The notes under the pieces are model-generated. The model did not search any database. It worked only from the letters and a program-made list of their open reading frames with translations, and had not been told where the DNA came from. Source: Streptomyces sp. A 4/2 (lineage in GTDB: Bacteria; Actinomycetota; Actinomycetes; Streptomycetales; Streptomycetaceae). From it: a DNA stretch of 47,885 nucleotides. Location: positions 1 to 47,885 of the forward strand of contig NZ_CALNVW010000015.1 in NCBI RefSeq assembly GCF_940670765.1. Reading direction: 5' to 3'. Numbering within the stretch: position 1 is the stretch's first letter; every line of letters begins with the position of its first letter. Position numbers and translations under genes: made by a program. Positions 12,801-17,838 of this stretch are shown here, piece after piece.

Positions 12801-14006
12801 GAGGTTCTGGCCTATGGACTCCACGAGCAGCCCACTGCCGACCATGCCCAGCCGGAAGCGCTTGTTGCCCTGGAAACCCATGTGCATCAGGGTCTGGGGC
12901 ATGTCATGGGCGAGCACCTTCAGGGCGTTCTTGTCGAGCGTGCTGCCCAGTTCCCTGGTGAGTTCCTTGCTGAGTGCTTCCGCCGCGCCCTTGGTCGGGC
13001 CCGACCAGTGCTCGGTGACGGTCTTGGCCCAGGTCTTGCCGATCTGACGGGACTCCTCCTTCGTGAACCCGTTGATGGGGGACTTGGCGAACTCCTTGCC
13101 CATGTTCTTGATGAAGTTCTCGGTCGTGGCCTTGGCGCCCTCCTTCCCACCGAGCTTGGTGAAGCCCTTGGTGAGGCTGAGGTCGTGATTGCTCAGCAGC
13201 TTGGCCACGTTCTTGGCCAGGTCATTGGCTCCGCCCTTGCCCCCGACCTTCTCCAGGGTCTTGAAGAGCGTCTTCAGCTCCGTGGTGAGGAGCTTCGACA
13301 GACCCTTGCCGAGCTTGTTGCCCAGCCACTTGCCGATCCCCGGGGCGAGCAGGCTGAGCGGCCCGGTGACCAGGCCCTGGATCGCGCCGAACTTGATCGC
13401 GTCCAGCAGCAGCTTGTTGTCGAACTTGTCCCGGTTGCCCTGGCCGATCTGGACCATCTGGATGATGCGGTCCATCGCGATGCCCATGCCGACCCCGAGG
13501 GCGACGTGCTGGGCGATCCTCTTGAGCAGCTCCTTGATCAGCATCTTGAGGAACACCCGGGTGAAGAGCGTGCGCCAGCTCAGCCCCTCCAGCAGTGCCT
13601 CACCGAAGCCGGGCACCCACGAGAACGCCATGGCGTACATGAACTCGGCCAGCAGCTCGATGAGCTGGGCGAGCATCATCCATTTCGTGTACTCGGCCTG
13701 GGTCGCGGTGTCCCGGGCGGTCTTCGCCATTTGCTGGGACTGCTCCGCCGCCGCATCGAGGAACGAGTCCTTGCCGCCCGCGATGACCTGGCCCAGATTG
13801 AGGAACGCGGTGGCCGCGTCGCCCTCGAAGTTCTGCCGGATGCTCTGGAGCAGCTGTACGAGCTGGTCGTCGAGCTGCTTGTAGTCGTTGCCCACGGAGT
13901 CGTAGAGATCCGCTGCGTTGCGGAGCTCGTCCTCGTTGGCCTGTGGCCACTTCATGCCCGTGAGGGCATGCATGATCCACTCGATCGCGGGGGAGGGCGT
14001 CAGCAT
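1..14006 (-). CDS. Giant multidomain T7SS-linked protein, partial (C-terminus outside window)
   Basis: The ATG at 14004-14006 opens a frame with no stop down to base 1, so at least 4668 residues are encoded. Residues 1-135 form a WXG100/CpnT-like helical domain (early W-I-M-H and MKWPQ motifs). Residues 135-480 are amphipathic to hydrophobic. Residues 480-830 are an Asp, then Ser/Thr/Asn/Gln-rich linker with eight Gln at 725-732. Residues 830-2480 are beta-rich, Gly/Ser/Thr-rich and unrecognised, followed by a short coiled coil. An OTU-like module has DGNGFF with Gly2613 in the Cys position and a GHYRHV His2801. A second OTU-like module has DGYSHL with Ser2866 and SHFDG His3037. Metzincin-like modules carry HETGHLLGFQD from His3256 and His4545, each followed by an LMSGYG Met-turn. 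EndoU-like segments lie near 3404 and 3589. It starts 13 bases after the preceding stop and ends the substrate operon. The role is inferred: an exported effector or surface protein. Confidence 0.85.
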   Translation of the reverse strand, partial: MLTPSPAIEWIMHALTGMKWPQANEDELRNAADLYDSVGNDYKQLDDQLVQLLQSIRQNFEGDAATAFLNLGQVIAGGKDSFLDAAAEQSQQMAKTARDTATQAEYTKWMMLAQLIELLAEFMYAMAFSWVPGFGEALLEGLSWRTLFTRVFLKMLIKELLKRIAQHVALGVGMGIAMDRIIQMVQIGQGNRDKFDNKLLLDAIKFGAIQGLVTGPLSLLAPGIGKWLGNKLGKGLSKLLTTELKTLFKTLEKVGGKGGANDLAKNVAKLLSNHDLSLTKGFTKLGGKEGAKATTENFIKNMGKEFAKSPINGFTKEESRQIGKTWAKTVTEHWSGPTKGAAEALSKELTRELGSTLDKNALKVLAHDMPQTLMHMGFQGNKRFRLGMVGSGLLVESIGQNLGEGFYNLIYQDGFSTSWDTFVAGMLTGGLSHGGHVYLVHPVVHAMSHHFDTSGLGGGFDKGLDKNFDLDLPTGLDKNVAGDLDEHLDHLDVEDDPDYFNMSDSDTDSLYSDTSTVHTSHDQVTPVKPVATTSSDSTVPTVNHTNDVQHTNTSDSSNSQNHSENPVAPVAPVPQGAPNTSVPPANTAPTTSPNLSSTHASSPNTPHAASSPRRPNQSPLLPNNGEGSSNNIELKPLRRPTTTETTSTSTDFDASLTPNNESVTAPKPTANNVTETVDANATVPETPPPPKQLPHDNVVSTEHRDNSGLDTDQLRNDQSDQNSAQQQQQQQQSGQHTDQQNNQQPNQNTDQQNNNQQNNSQANDQITEQTNQQTNEENPGGDPEYDDTLTPPENNPRDTAEGSPRPPLWQHDVIQYVRNPETPRPPTTPLPTGSAAGHSSTKLLQPRQGASIGSKLHTMLNTRLGRERADAALAKQIDDALARNPSSFLGEGRRFVAKHSVPNSLKASLTKAKRTVVTVTAVPYADVWTHHPDSEARDPHKLDTSQQFQQQTGTNTGTSRGTNLQVKLNTGALPSTTRVVVEVGANAAHNQKHVVGTHDQRSYQRETRTTGGSEFFRQDVYYRVEFHREGVGSFGTGVKNGMTTRVSKGSAVPKATELRVPKHFTPQPDAHLGSPSTEGFGPVKSLFDWAVQRIDAKPGTREHQQLSDYFSTEHFHGMADELARGPLPPLDVRKSNGTSAGRFEVGKAVSGQHHLIEVVDDAELRITDQITVKNEVLVQDNRRYVVTFFGGSRFAIPTDHAPNLFMQLGLTLQYSHDSSEVSLQGGNVGRKITGRVKGSPTALYLQEMKVPVTIDGHETTLDTWSLVRLPVREARERAGWDPDIRTRPEGSEPPLPASWRNGDYDLTHTRATDLVIGNRHSDDPASPHVLVDQVLDWIGRTHGDSVLVAPRPGTDRANLRGQWNKFTQYISGERSRAEQNTRIIMAKFDERNLAATLNELAHDGLSVKLFGRSLTKQRFFDLNLKVDLAPPVYRGTDRNEMTRQAINAGERVGNSHSTTHSYGAQVAATLELRSGATLPNGTPEHIGVLGVKGGANRQHTRSTGSMGTAGREDVTATPAGVHSYRATGTLKATLVGVDQWHSPYRAVTLGRANRTLHGPATVGGHGATLGDFSVMLHLSEQHAPKVDPHAEGAFNPYATDRETTSRELRPDETEDLWAPSEWQRGDSLKNIPVMTLFVPTDTHIQSAGPLVANRATRGEWTLTTPGTSQHERMKNAFSSMSLTSDADQVFSPTGKQLNDVRAPGFLYGATGDIRLVGRRGEPTAVGGPVDLKPEQNRSLDLAISGGDGKGWVLSIDLNAGHFPAQQTNPPTTTRYGVGYTPFQRSTMTSKGAGRTTGRSVNVVPENGYWVPVTTDAEYRFEMSSDKLGVFTPFRSALPAWTGQLVNKANAWRGLVTEQAAHALGLFRTGVDTVPSLATGAGTWSHPSWFKQSPLGVFPVSAPNGTDAGRAQFNQTLRNLRFTRNSLESIRTLLSERHGQALVEAGIPQQYRGRAPWRGFSDSLPFGGKNYRVTVQQVPGTRTVKDFGFGDVENGHSVATSNSASRGVNRSKGVSANITERITGPNGSTGGPLLNAGDSQGQSASESTSQSDTVSQTTVLPGPVATVSTSYDVVVTIVDNKGNTVLTHTWEAGSADSQEPLALLRPGGERAGDVYTVPPVSVDVLPSRNVTPGNVGRLVTDHVAGAKRPEALVPGNGVHFTRVLGSENVEALAHITLAKAQTPHLNGGHAGKGPETQGVLTGDQLVQARAKAANVKLLAPGKGGGDTLTSGTNELSLTGSLIDGSALGENGYQPLGLVDDALIGGSTGSLQLHPSFDLSGAKLLATADVRMEYATGTSESHDVGEGDSGSKNRGLGGDAIGADSHKTTYQITPVIAPGVNASEEYKFNEATAAKINMKPDTGRAFLFSVPTKWLAVAGVHRHFKDSSVGQAMIRGLNWEGFDPPGVQAGTADTEVLAWIREDVARDLGLITDTNFPEKLSGQWDDVTKGWKTWKANHDAYWSAYRPLTDLAFVVTDAKHRLEVATTPEARQAAQQALDAAQSALDEARQTAEPKLEALEQKLKLAGEHYHALRSAADALNDWHRLPENERTGTEAPEALAYDPTVEHAHGVEKPEPPAASYTEFTDDEGELLGVEDVSSGKVHPVGPVFHDGNGFFHSLAEHLVRIDPDLLAQQGIVLPENRDLTGVANDLRALFGQTLRDGGDNPLADYIHPDLTDTFERDEVRLAGLENLLDTTTPQGKEYTEGKWIPHSAGAPTVNHRAVLTPEQRTALAASQTQRPPNEKSAAKDSAGDLYPPLAAQLFGVPVTVLVDGRRHTFMPDGSEATGHEGADGVELLLKDGHYRHVDQTGNLKPPQETPSDNESDNNSLSEHESVSDHDSVSDDGSDVEPVPGTPRPVLKVPDDGYSHLTSLLVSAPSAVGPKLPHLGQRLRSLVDSPDELRVIASAASDVEHHQDLHTLVLGMKEAVHAHVVELGARGLAMRMPHLVPQFAQGNRRAMYRAVNLMFKEVKTAVAAWEHSGDSPWSQSFLPLLADTFGVDLTVHTLPSGGNPGGSDRFQPPPGGGAPLSVHLQQNGSHFDGTTEPTARPRTESFRVPSASPNAPLHTRHTGPLEAPAPVPLHKPAATPTLTADYSVVEIPPHHSATAPQPVADVSSLGTAEILSPSDRTMDEGGAAASVWERGFAVERTLLSDGSVRSDVTVRIHLDVQPGANANHVANAKAMAKRGIDKYYNDPKHRLPNGDLLQVKLEFVFDPADAHRKVKLHPDPDGTGRDNSATWYVSEGGAGSIDKSYVIAHETGHLLGFQDQYREAKQDNPFRPVYDDHSLMSGYGIDDAGLVQFDMDHMTSDHTLSPSLRIMPRDLLLLSTAVDAAWSHTPGVGAGPHDKARAHIPLDVRERVLRGNVSTGADGLLAPRGPSGRFRPEATGPLNPNGTYRAGKRPDGTDQTMFPDHWSPDEVLHATRQVYLDHVRKNTLIPDSERSGRQNFDGVYQGVRIKGTADTTGTIIDFAPHPDQNGLLPPTHLEPPPPRELTDEPAFSDASMRFMLRGDVPTLTGVQYAQSEDRRELAQTDRGIIFEKLTDPDFNGVRRAEVWFRNPPTGPGPKTLKVGDGDSPDGVGQDGWGTNPRMLFPEEWAPGDLREAVRDAHNNALANGLFEVLPDGGYLWEGSAGGVRMQGVVKEGTHRWFRPTRFQPHPEWDAHDIAATTSETPMTYTRASGGLAEFRSSHVVFTNGDRGLNLTRVVRYSREMDPGALAELREKLSDVQDHIDDTYNTGEESKENGRLPKTRFTVELRPTSRNNPSEDGADIGTLSLHSSEDAAARLLGFDVDPDAGRQDLVRQVLEHRRPTPQSTHAWNPPNQQQGGTPNPLLTSDVEAALRRNTHAGLFDEPGVLELLAARRSQDHAPHVTKESTEAALAALTEDEFAPGYTRTPDDQLPDGWTPDRLRLAALRAARSSAPRTPDLHQPGTLTLVTTPEPGMQLTTRIDSTSLLVLGAEIVRLPQPTAPAGHTQTPAPQPGNHAPVDLNSNVTPVNPVHLAAISGALGLHPTYLRSVLPVLHQSATPSEALHTLQTLATRLDAGPQLGEFVRRMSELGVSADDWWDLSTFQHSQGDSMRSLLGPDLQQSRQRIDEWQRTEVVDTDAVTDATAHELGVHPLALTRIADALRLYSPSDITRLNMDADFWQRPATPEELALEYLAGHRTEIEELRAEIDRERFDEIADDLLGENRDEADLDYHGFLHWSRMSLEGLRHFTAAELDFLIGNWSAVRDIVPPPPNFDLADHRSELYEVEHLRNLAEFAVVRANRAQDPVALNSAQERLAQLDPYVTDHRAAMQQRLAQLWSENPMTPATPGAQTPLSHPATPTHTVFDEDIVMGEDAPVDPDGDIVMTPSPHRPHSSPHLPTPHGTTAPVHAPTPGVDYSVVEIPPHRSASVPRPEEKSLGTAEIERPSMRTVVKGGAAASVWERGFAVERTKLSDGSVRSDITVRIHLDLQPGANEKHVANAKAMAKRGIDKYYNDPKHRLPNGDLLHVELEFVGNAAQAHRKVALHPDPDGTGRDDSATWYVSEGGAGSADKSHVIAHETGHLLGFQDQYREARTGRPLRPVHDDHSLMSGYGTDDAGLIQFSMDHGIYTAHALSPTLRIVPRDLLLLSTAVDTAWSHADGVGAGPLDKARAHIPLDVRDRVLRGNATTGATGLLAPRGPS
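3871..4733 (-). repeat. Metalloprotease module, copy nearer the N-terminus
   Basis: This is the second copy of the module found at 1-860. Its HETGH starts at 4239-4241, with Asp as third ligand and an LMSGYG Met-turn. Both copies open with the same DYSVVEIPPH stretch and continue past the Met-turn into the same RLRGN-like tail. Substitutions are scattered, and both copies keep the reading frame and every zinc-site residue. This suggests an old duplication held under selection rather than a recent assembly artefact. Confidence 0.85.
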
Positions 14007-14019
14007 CCGTGGGTTCTCA

Positions 14020-14346
14020 TCACTTGGAGTCGTTCGACCAACTGGTCGCGAGTGACTTGGCTTCGTCCTCGACCCGGTCGAACAGGGCCATCACGTCGGA
14101 TCCCGAGTACCCGACCTGTTCGACCAGGGTCTTGAGCAGGGTCAGCAGGTCGTGCAGGTGCTTCATACCGGGGTCGATGGTCTCGTGGTACTGCTTGGCG
14201 ATCTCGTCGTCCTGGCCGCCGCCATCGATATTGATCTTGTCGATCTGGGCCAGGTAGTCGCCGATCTGCTTGATCAGCTCCCCGATCTGCGGGTACTGGG
14301 CGAACTGCTGCTTGAGCTGGTCGATGGTGGTGATCTTCTCAGCCAT
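14020..14346 (-). CDS. Small helical WXG100/ESAT-6-like protein
   Basis: The 108-residue product is almost wholly helical and has no Cys, signal peptide or membrane segment. It starts MAEKITTIDQ, carries a Gly-rich DGGGQDD turn near residue 42, and ends in a long amphipathic helix. Size and helix-turn-helix form match type VII secretion substrates or their partners, but a W-x-G turn is not present, so the family call is by shape and context. Its start overlaps the end of the EbfC-like gene by 8 bases. Its stop lies 13 bases before the giant gene's ATG. This spacing suggests translational coupling and a role as dedicated partner or chaperone for the giant protein (inference). Confidence 0.75.
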   Translation of the reverse strand: MAEKITTIDQLKQQFAQYPQIGELIKQIGDYLAQIDKINIDGGGQDDEIAKQYHETIDPGMKHLHDLLTLLKTLVEQVGYSGSDVMALFDRVEDEAKSLATSWSNDSK

Positions 14347-14845
14347 CCGAGGTACCGCCCTTCCCCTTGCCCGTGCCGTTCCGCCCGGTGCCCGGTGTGC
14401 CGCCGGACGCCTTGCCTGTGCCCTTCCGTCCGGCGCCCGGTGTGCCGCCCGGCCCCTCGGGGCCCGGCCACATCTCCCGCAACGGGCCCATCAGGTCGTC
14501 GAATTCGCTGCCGCCCGTCATCGACTTGCGCATGGCGGCGCCCGCTCCCTGGAACGGCATCATGGTCTCGCGGACCTTCTGCCCGGCCTGCTCCCTGGCC
14601 TGCCCGATGACCTCGACCAGCGCCGCGCCCAGTTCGGCGGGCGCCATGTCGCGGTACGCGTTCGTATGGAACTTGATCTCCCGCACGTCGCCCTGGGCGC
14701 CCGCGACGACCGTCAGCATCCGGTCCTTCGACTGCACGGTGACCGTGTACTTGGCCAGCTCCCGCTGGGTCGCGAGGAGGGAATCGCGGTGTTCCGCGAG
14801 CTTTCCCATCATCTCGTCGAGCTGTTCCTGGAATCCGTTACCCAT
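14339..14845 (-). CDS. YbaB/EbfC-like protein with basic Gly-rich repeat tail
   Basis: The 168-residue product has a YbaB/EbfC-like core at about residues 1-105: a long N-terminal helix, a beta hairpin (YTVTVQSKDRMLTVVAG, then DVREIKF) and a C-terminal helix. This is the layout of nucleoid-associated EbfC proteins and of the EspL-type proteins coded in mycobacterial ESX loci. Residues 125-168 are a Gly/Thr/Lys/Arg tail built from two 15-residue repeats. The start ATG overlaps the preceding TGA (TGATG), so translation is coupled to the 694-aa gene. A role in regulating or stabilising secreted partners is suggested by the ESX parallel. DNA binding is possible but not shown. Confidence 0.8.
   Translation of the reverse strand: MGNGFQEQLDEMMGKLAEHRDSLLATQRELAKYTVTVQSKDRMLTVVAGAQGDVREIKFHTNAYRDMAPAELGAALVEVIGQAREQAGQKVRETMMPFQGAGAAMRKSMTGGSEFDDLMGPLREMWPGPEGPGGTPGAGRKGTGKASGGTPGTGRNGTGKGKGGTSDG
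14366..14455 (-). repeat. Two 45-bp tandem units in the EbfC-like gene
   Basis: Units 14366-14410 and 14411-14455 are in-frame tandem copies with a handful of substitutions. They encode the GTPGxGRxGTGK tail of the EbfC-like protein. Confidence 0.8.
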
Positions 14846-16929
14846 CAGCCGATCACTCCCGGTGCTGCTGCCTGGGAGGTGCCCCAGGTCTCTTCGTCCT
14901 CTGCCAGCCAGGTGCGGCGCTCACGGTCCCGCTCGCCGCCGCCCCCGCCGCCGCCTCCGCCACCCATGGGAGGCATCATCGGCTGGCCGTTGGACGACGT
15001 GCGGTTCATCGCGGAGGACTGCCTGACCGCGGACTCCTCCGCGGCCAGATTGGGCTCGTTGGCCGAGGTGCGGGTCCGGACGCGCTCCGAGACCGAGGTC
15101 TTGGGGTCGCCGATGCTCCGGCCGTTGGGGAGCCGCTCGTTGCCCCGGGGCGGCAGCTCCTCCAGGTTCAGTTTGTTCCTGCCGCCGCCTCCGGTCTTGT
15201 TCCCGTACCCGTTGCCGCTGCTCTCGGTACGGGCGTCACCGCGAATCCCGGAGAGGGCCTTCTGGTAGGCCTTCTCCTGCTCGACCTCCTGGGCCTCCTG
15301 CGCCTTCCGCTGCTTCAACTGCTGCTGCTGGTTGAGCTGCTGCTGCTTGAGCTGCTTCTCCTGCAGTTCCTGCTGGTCCTTCAGCTGCTGCTGCTGGTTG
15401 GCCTTCTGCTGCTTGATCTGCTTCTCAGCCAGCTCCTGCTGTTCCTTCAGCTGCTGCTGGCTGGTCTTGCTGTTGCTGCTGCTGTTCCCGATCGACGGGC
15501 CGGGGCCGATGTGGGAGTTCGCCGGAGCCATGAGGGGCTTCTTGTCGGCGCCCAGCACCGGCTTGCCGTCCGGCCCGATGATCTGGTTTGTTTTGGGGTC
15601 TATGTGCGACCCGGGCGGGATGTCGGGGGTGTTGCCCTTCGAGTCCTTGATCGGCTGGTTGTTCTTGTCGAGCAGCGTGTTGCCGCCGCCACCACCCTCG
15701 TTGGTCTGCGGGGGACCGGTCGTCTTCGACTGCGGCGGCGGGGGCGGGACGTTGGATTCGGTCTTCGGCGGCCCGGTGATGCCCGACCCCGGCGGCTTGT
15801 CACCGGTGTTGGTGTCGTCGCCGGGGGGCTTCTTGTCGCCGGTGTCGTCGCCGGGGGGCTTCTTGTCGCCGGTGCCGTCGCCGGGGGGTTTTTTGTCGCC
15901 GGTGCCGTCGCCGGGGGGTTTTTTGTCGCCGGGTGGCTTCGGTGCGTTGGGATCGCGGTACGGCGGCTTGGTGAGGGCGCTCGGCGGGATCACGTCGATT
16001 GCGGCCTGATAGGCGGTTTGCACGTAGCCCAACTGCGGCTTGGCGACAGTGTCCAGCACGTCCGCCACCTGCTTCAACCAGGCGTCCTTCGACTTCTGCT
16101 CCAGCGTGGACCAGAATTCCGGCGTGGTCGGATTTCCGAGTCCTGGTACGTCGAGAGTGACGGAACCCCTGTCCGAGCTGAACGTGAGAGTCGCGCCGGC
16201 CATGGCGTTGAAGAACGTGTCGTGGACATGGGTGCCGGGCCAGCCGCCCGGGGCGTTGCGGAAGGTGTCGGCCGCGGTGACCAGTGCGAACATCGCATCG
16301 TGGAGCTTGACACGCGCACTGTCGATGAGAGTCGGGATGTCCCCGCGGTTCACCACCTCCTGATGGAGGTACGCCACCTGCTGCTGCACGGCCACGAGGA
16401 CCCGCTTGAAGGCCCCGGCCGCCGTGCCCTGCATCTCGGAGTCCGGCACGTTGATGTCTTTCACCCACGCCTTGATGTCGTTCTCCACGAAATCCATGTG
16501 GTTGAGAACGTTGCGCAGCATCATCGCACCGTCGTCGAAACTGCCCACACTGGTCGTGGAGTTGCCGATCAGGGTGTTCAACGGCGGCCCGATGATGGCC
16601 CAGGGTTCGTGGATGAACTTGGACAGAGGGGTGTCCGAGCCGTTGTCTCCGACTTCGGGCGTCAGGCTGAACCCGATCTGGTACGTGTAGCTCTTTCCGC
16701 CACTTGCTGTCCAGCCCTGCGACCAGCCGTAGTCATAGCCTGAGGGGGTGCCGACGTCGCCATCGGCAGCCGAGACGGCCCGGTGATCGCTCTTGAACCA
16801 CGGATCCTTGGTCACATCCGCGCGGTTGGTCACCTTGGCCAGATCGCCGTCTTTGGGGGCGACGAACGCGAGTCCGTCCTCCCACTTCCGGTCGGGGAAC
16901 GAGTCCTCCGGATTCGTGGGGGTGGCCAT
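14845..16929 (-). CDS. T7SS-linked 694-aa protein, helical head with repeat-rich disordered tail
   Basis: Residues 1-330 form a globular, mostly helical region with Trp-rich stretches, resembling the head of long WXG100/PPE-like actinobacterial substrates. The exact family is not recognised. Residues 335-385 carry GDKKPPGDGT decapeptides, and more Pro-rich sequence follows. Residues 486-555 are a Gln/Lys/Glu coiled coil (QQQLKEQQEL type). The tail has a run of ten Gly near residue 660. No signal peptide or membrane segment is visible. The start ATG follows an AAGGAA site. The stop overlaps the EbfC-like start by one base. The head-plus-extended-tail build suggests a secreted or envelope-spanning substrate or scaffold (inference). 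Confidence 0.8.
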   Translation of the reverse strand: MATPTNPEDSFPDRKWEDGLAFVAPKDGDLAKVTNRADVTKDPWFKSDHRAVSAADGDVGTPSGYDYGWSQGWTASGGKSYTYQIGFSLTPEVGDNGSDTPLSKFIHEPWAIIGPPLNTLIGNSTTSVGSFDDGAMMLRNVLNHMDFVENDIKAWVKDINVPDSEMQGTAAGAFKRVLVAVQQQVAYLHQEVVNRGDIPTLIDSARVKLHDAMFALVTAADTFRNAPGGWPGTHVHDTFFNAMAGATLTFSSDRGSVTLDVPGLGNPTTPEFWSTLEQKSKDAWLKQVADVLDTVAKPQLGYVQTAYQAAIDVIPPSALTKPPYRDPNAPKPPGDKKPPGDGTGDKKPPGDGTGDKKPPGDDTGDKKPPGDDTNTGDKPPGSGITGPPKTESNVPPPPPQSKTTGPPQTNEGGGGGNTLLDKNNQPIKDSKGNTPDIPPGSHIDPKTNQIIGPDGKPVLGADKKPLMAPANSHIGPGPSIGNSSSNSKTSQQQLKEQQELAEKQIKQQKANQQQQLKDQQELQEKQLKQQQLNQQQQLKQRKAQEAQEVEQEKAYQKALSGIRGDARTESSGNGYGNKTGGGGRNKLNLEELPPRGNERLPNGRSIGDPKTSVSERVRTRTSANEPNLAAEESAVRQSSAMNRTSSNGQPMMPPMGGGGGGGGGGERDRERRTWLAEDEETWGTSQAAAPGVIG
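15811..15930 (-). repeat. Four 30-bp tandem units encoding GDKKPPGD decapeptides
   Basis: Units start at 15811, 15841, 15871 and 15901. The first two are identical to each other, as are the last two, and the pairs differ at only a few positions. Near identity at the DNA level points to recent expansion or homogenisation. Confidence 0.9.
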
Positions 16930-17001
16930 GGCGGGTTCCTTACGGGTGTGATGCAGACGGTTGCGCAGTGCGGAGGTTGAGCGGTGGAGGCGCCGGGCGG
17001 T

Positions 17002-17037
17002 CCGGCACCGCCCGATGCCGATGTCGGACGGTGCCGG
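17002..17037 (-). terminator. Hairpin between the EspC-like and 694-aa genes
   Basis: The inverted repeat CCGGCACCG (17002-17010) with CGGTGCCGG (17029-17037) has an inner CCGA/TCGG pairing. It lies in the 123-base gap between two co-directional genes. There is no U-tract, so it could be an intra-operon attenuator or an RNA-stability hairpin favouring the small upstream substrates. Confidence 0.45.
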
Positions 17038-17052
17038 TGCCGCGTACCGGAG

Positions 17053-17481
17053 TTACGGGCTGGGAGGAGCGGTGGGAGTGCCGCCGAACTCCTTGAGGGC
17101 GTTCGCCAGCTCCAGGTTCATCTGATCCGCCGTCAGGGCGGCGTCGTCCTCGCTGTTCTGGAGAATGGTGTCGACGGTCGCCATGTCGATCGACATGGTG
17201 GTGAAACCGTCCCCGAGAACGTCCAGCTGCGTCTTGAGACTTGAACAGAGCTGAGTGAACACCTTGTGCAGAGTCGCGTCGGGGCCCAGGGTGCCCGAGC
17301 CCGCGAGGAGTCCCTTGTGGACGCCCGACTCGGTTGCGTATTCGCCCAGCGTCGCGTAGTCGGGGCCCGACTGGAGCCAGCCCTGGAGTCCGAGGACCCT
17401 GGTGCGGGCCTCACCCTTGAGCCAGCCCTCGGTCACCTTGAAGGTGCCGGTGTCCCCGTCGTCGTTCTCGTCCTTGGCCAT
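17053..17481 (-). CDS. EspC-like small T7SS protein
   Basis: The 142-residue protein is acidic, has no signal peptide, and contains two long predicted helices (about residues 55-90 and 95-132). The tail is Pro-rich (GGTPTAPPSP). Length, helix pairing and position between the WXG100-like genes and the 694-aa gene match the ESX secretion-associated EspC/excreted-virulence-factor class. No W-x-G is visible at the turn. The ATG lies two bases after the stop of the upstream WXG100-like gene, so the two are almost certainly cotranslated. A role as co-secreted heterodimer partner is inferred. Confidence 0.75.
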   Translation of the reverse strand: MAKDENDDGDTGTFKVTEGWLKGEARTRVLGLQGWLQSGPDYATLGEYATESGVHKGLLAGSGTLGPDATLHKVFTQLCSSLKTQLDVLGDGFTTMSIDMATVDTILQNSEDDAALTADQMNLELANALKEFGGTPTAPPSP

Positions 17482-17483
17482 GG

Positions 17484-17768
17484 TCAGAACATCCCTGAGC
17501 CGCGCTTGTCACCCGCGACCTGGCCGTCGACCATTTCCTTCAGGGCCTGCTGACCTGTGCCGAACTGGGCGTTCATCGTCTCGATGGCGGTGTTGGCCTG
17601 GTTCTGGAAGTCCGTGTACACGGTCGCGGTCTGACCGGAGAAGGACGCCTTCAGGGGGCCGAGCTGGCTGAGCAGTTCGGTGAGCGCGTTCACCATGTCC
17701 GTGTTGGCCTTGACCATGTCGTCGATGGCCGCGTTGGCGCGCTGGACTTCGAGTGTGACGTCCGCCAT
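17484..17768 (-). CDS. WXG100-like protein with an F-S-G turn
   Basis: The 94-residue product has the size and helical-hairpin layout of WXG100 (EsxA/EsxB-type) substrates: MADVTLEVQRAN in helix 1, a turn at residues 44-47 reading SFSG where W-x-G is usual, then a second helix with YTDFQ. The first helix is hydrophobic and Leu-rich and could pair with the neighbouring small proteins. An AAAGGA ribosome site precedes the ATG. It lies in the same operon as the 115-aa gene upstream and the EspC-like gene directly downstream. WXG100 proteins are exported folded as dimers through EccC. Confidence 0.85.
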   Translation of the reverse strand: MADVTLEVQRANAAIDDMVKANTDMVNALTELLSQLGPLKASFSGQTATVYTDFQNQANTAIETMNAQFGTGQQALKEMVDGQVAGDKRGSGMF

Positions 17769-17838
17769 GTCCGGTCGTCCTTTCAGGAGGTGTGGGAGGG
17801 GGTGAAGAGGCAGAGCTGGCAGGCGGGTCGGCCGAGGA

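Noticed and set aside
468..14135. Very long plus-strand open frames across the giant gene (for example 5496-8348, 8352-9644, 10794-14135)
   Set aside because: All lie in the one frame whose codons mirror the minus-strand codons exactly (start positions divisible by three), which stays open by chance in GC-rich coding DNA. Their translations are low-complexity Val/Gly/Arg/His-rich with no domains, while the minus frame gives clear motifs.
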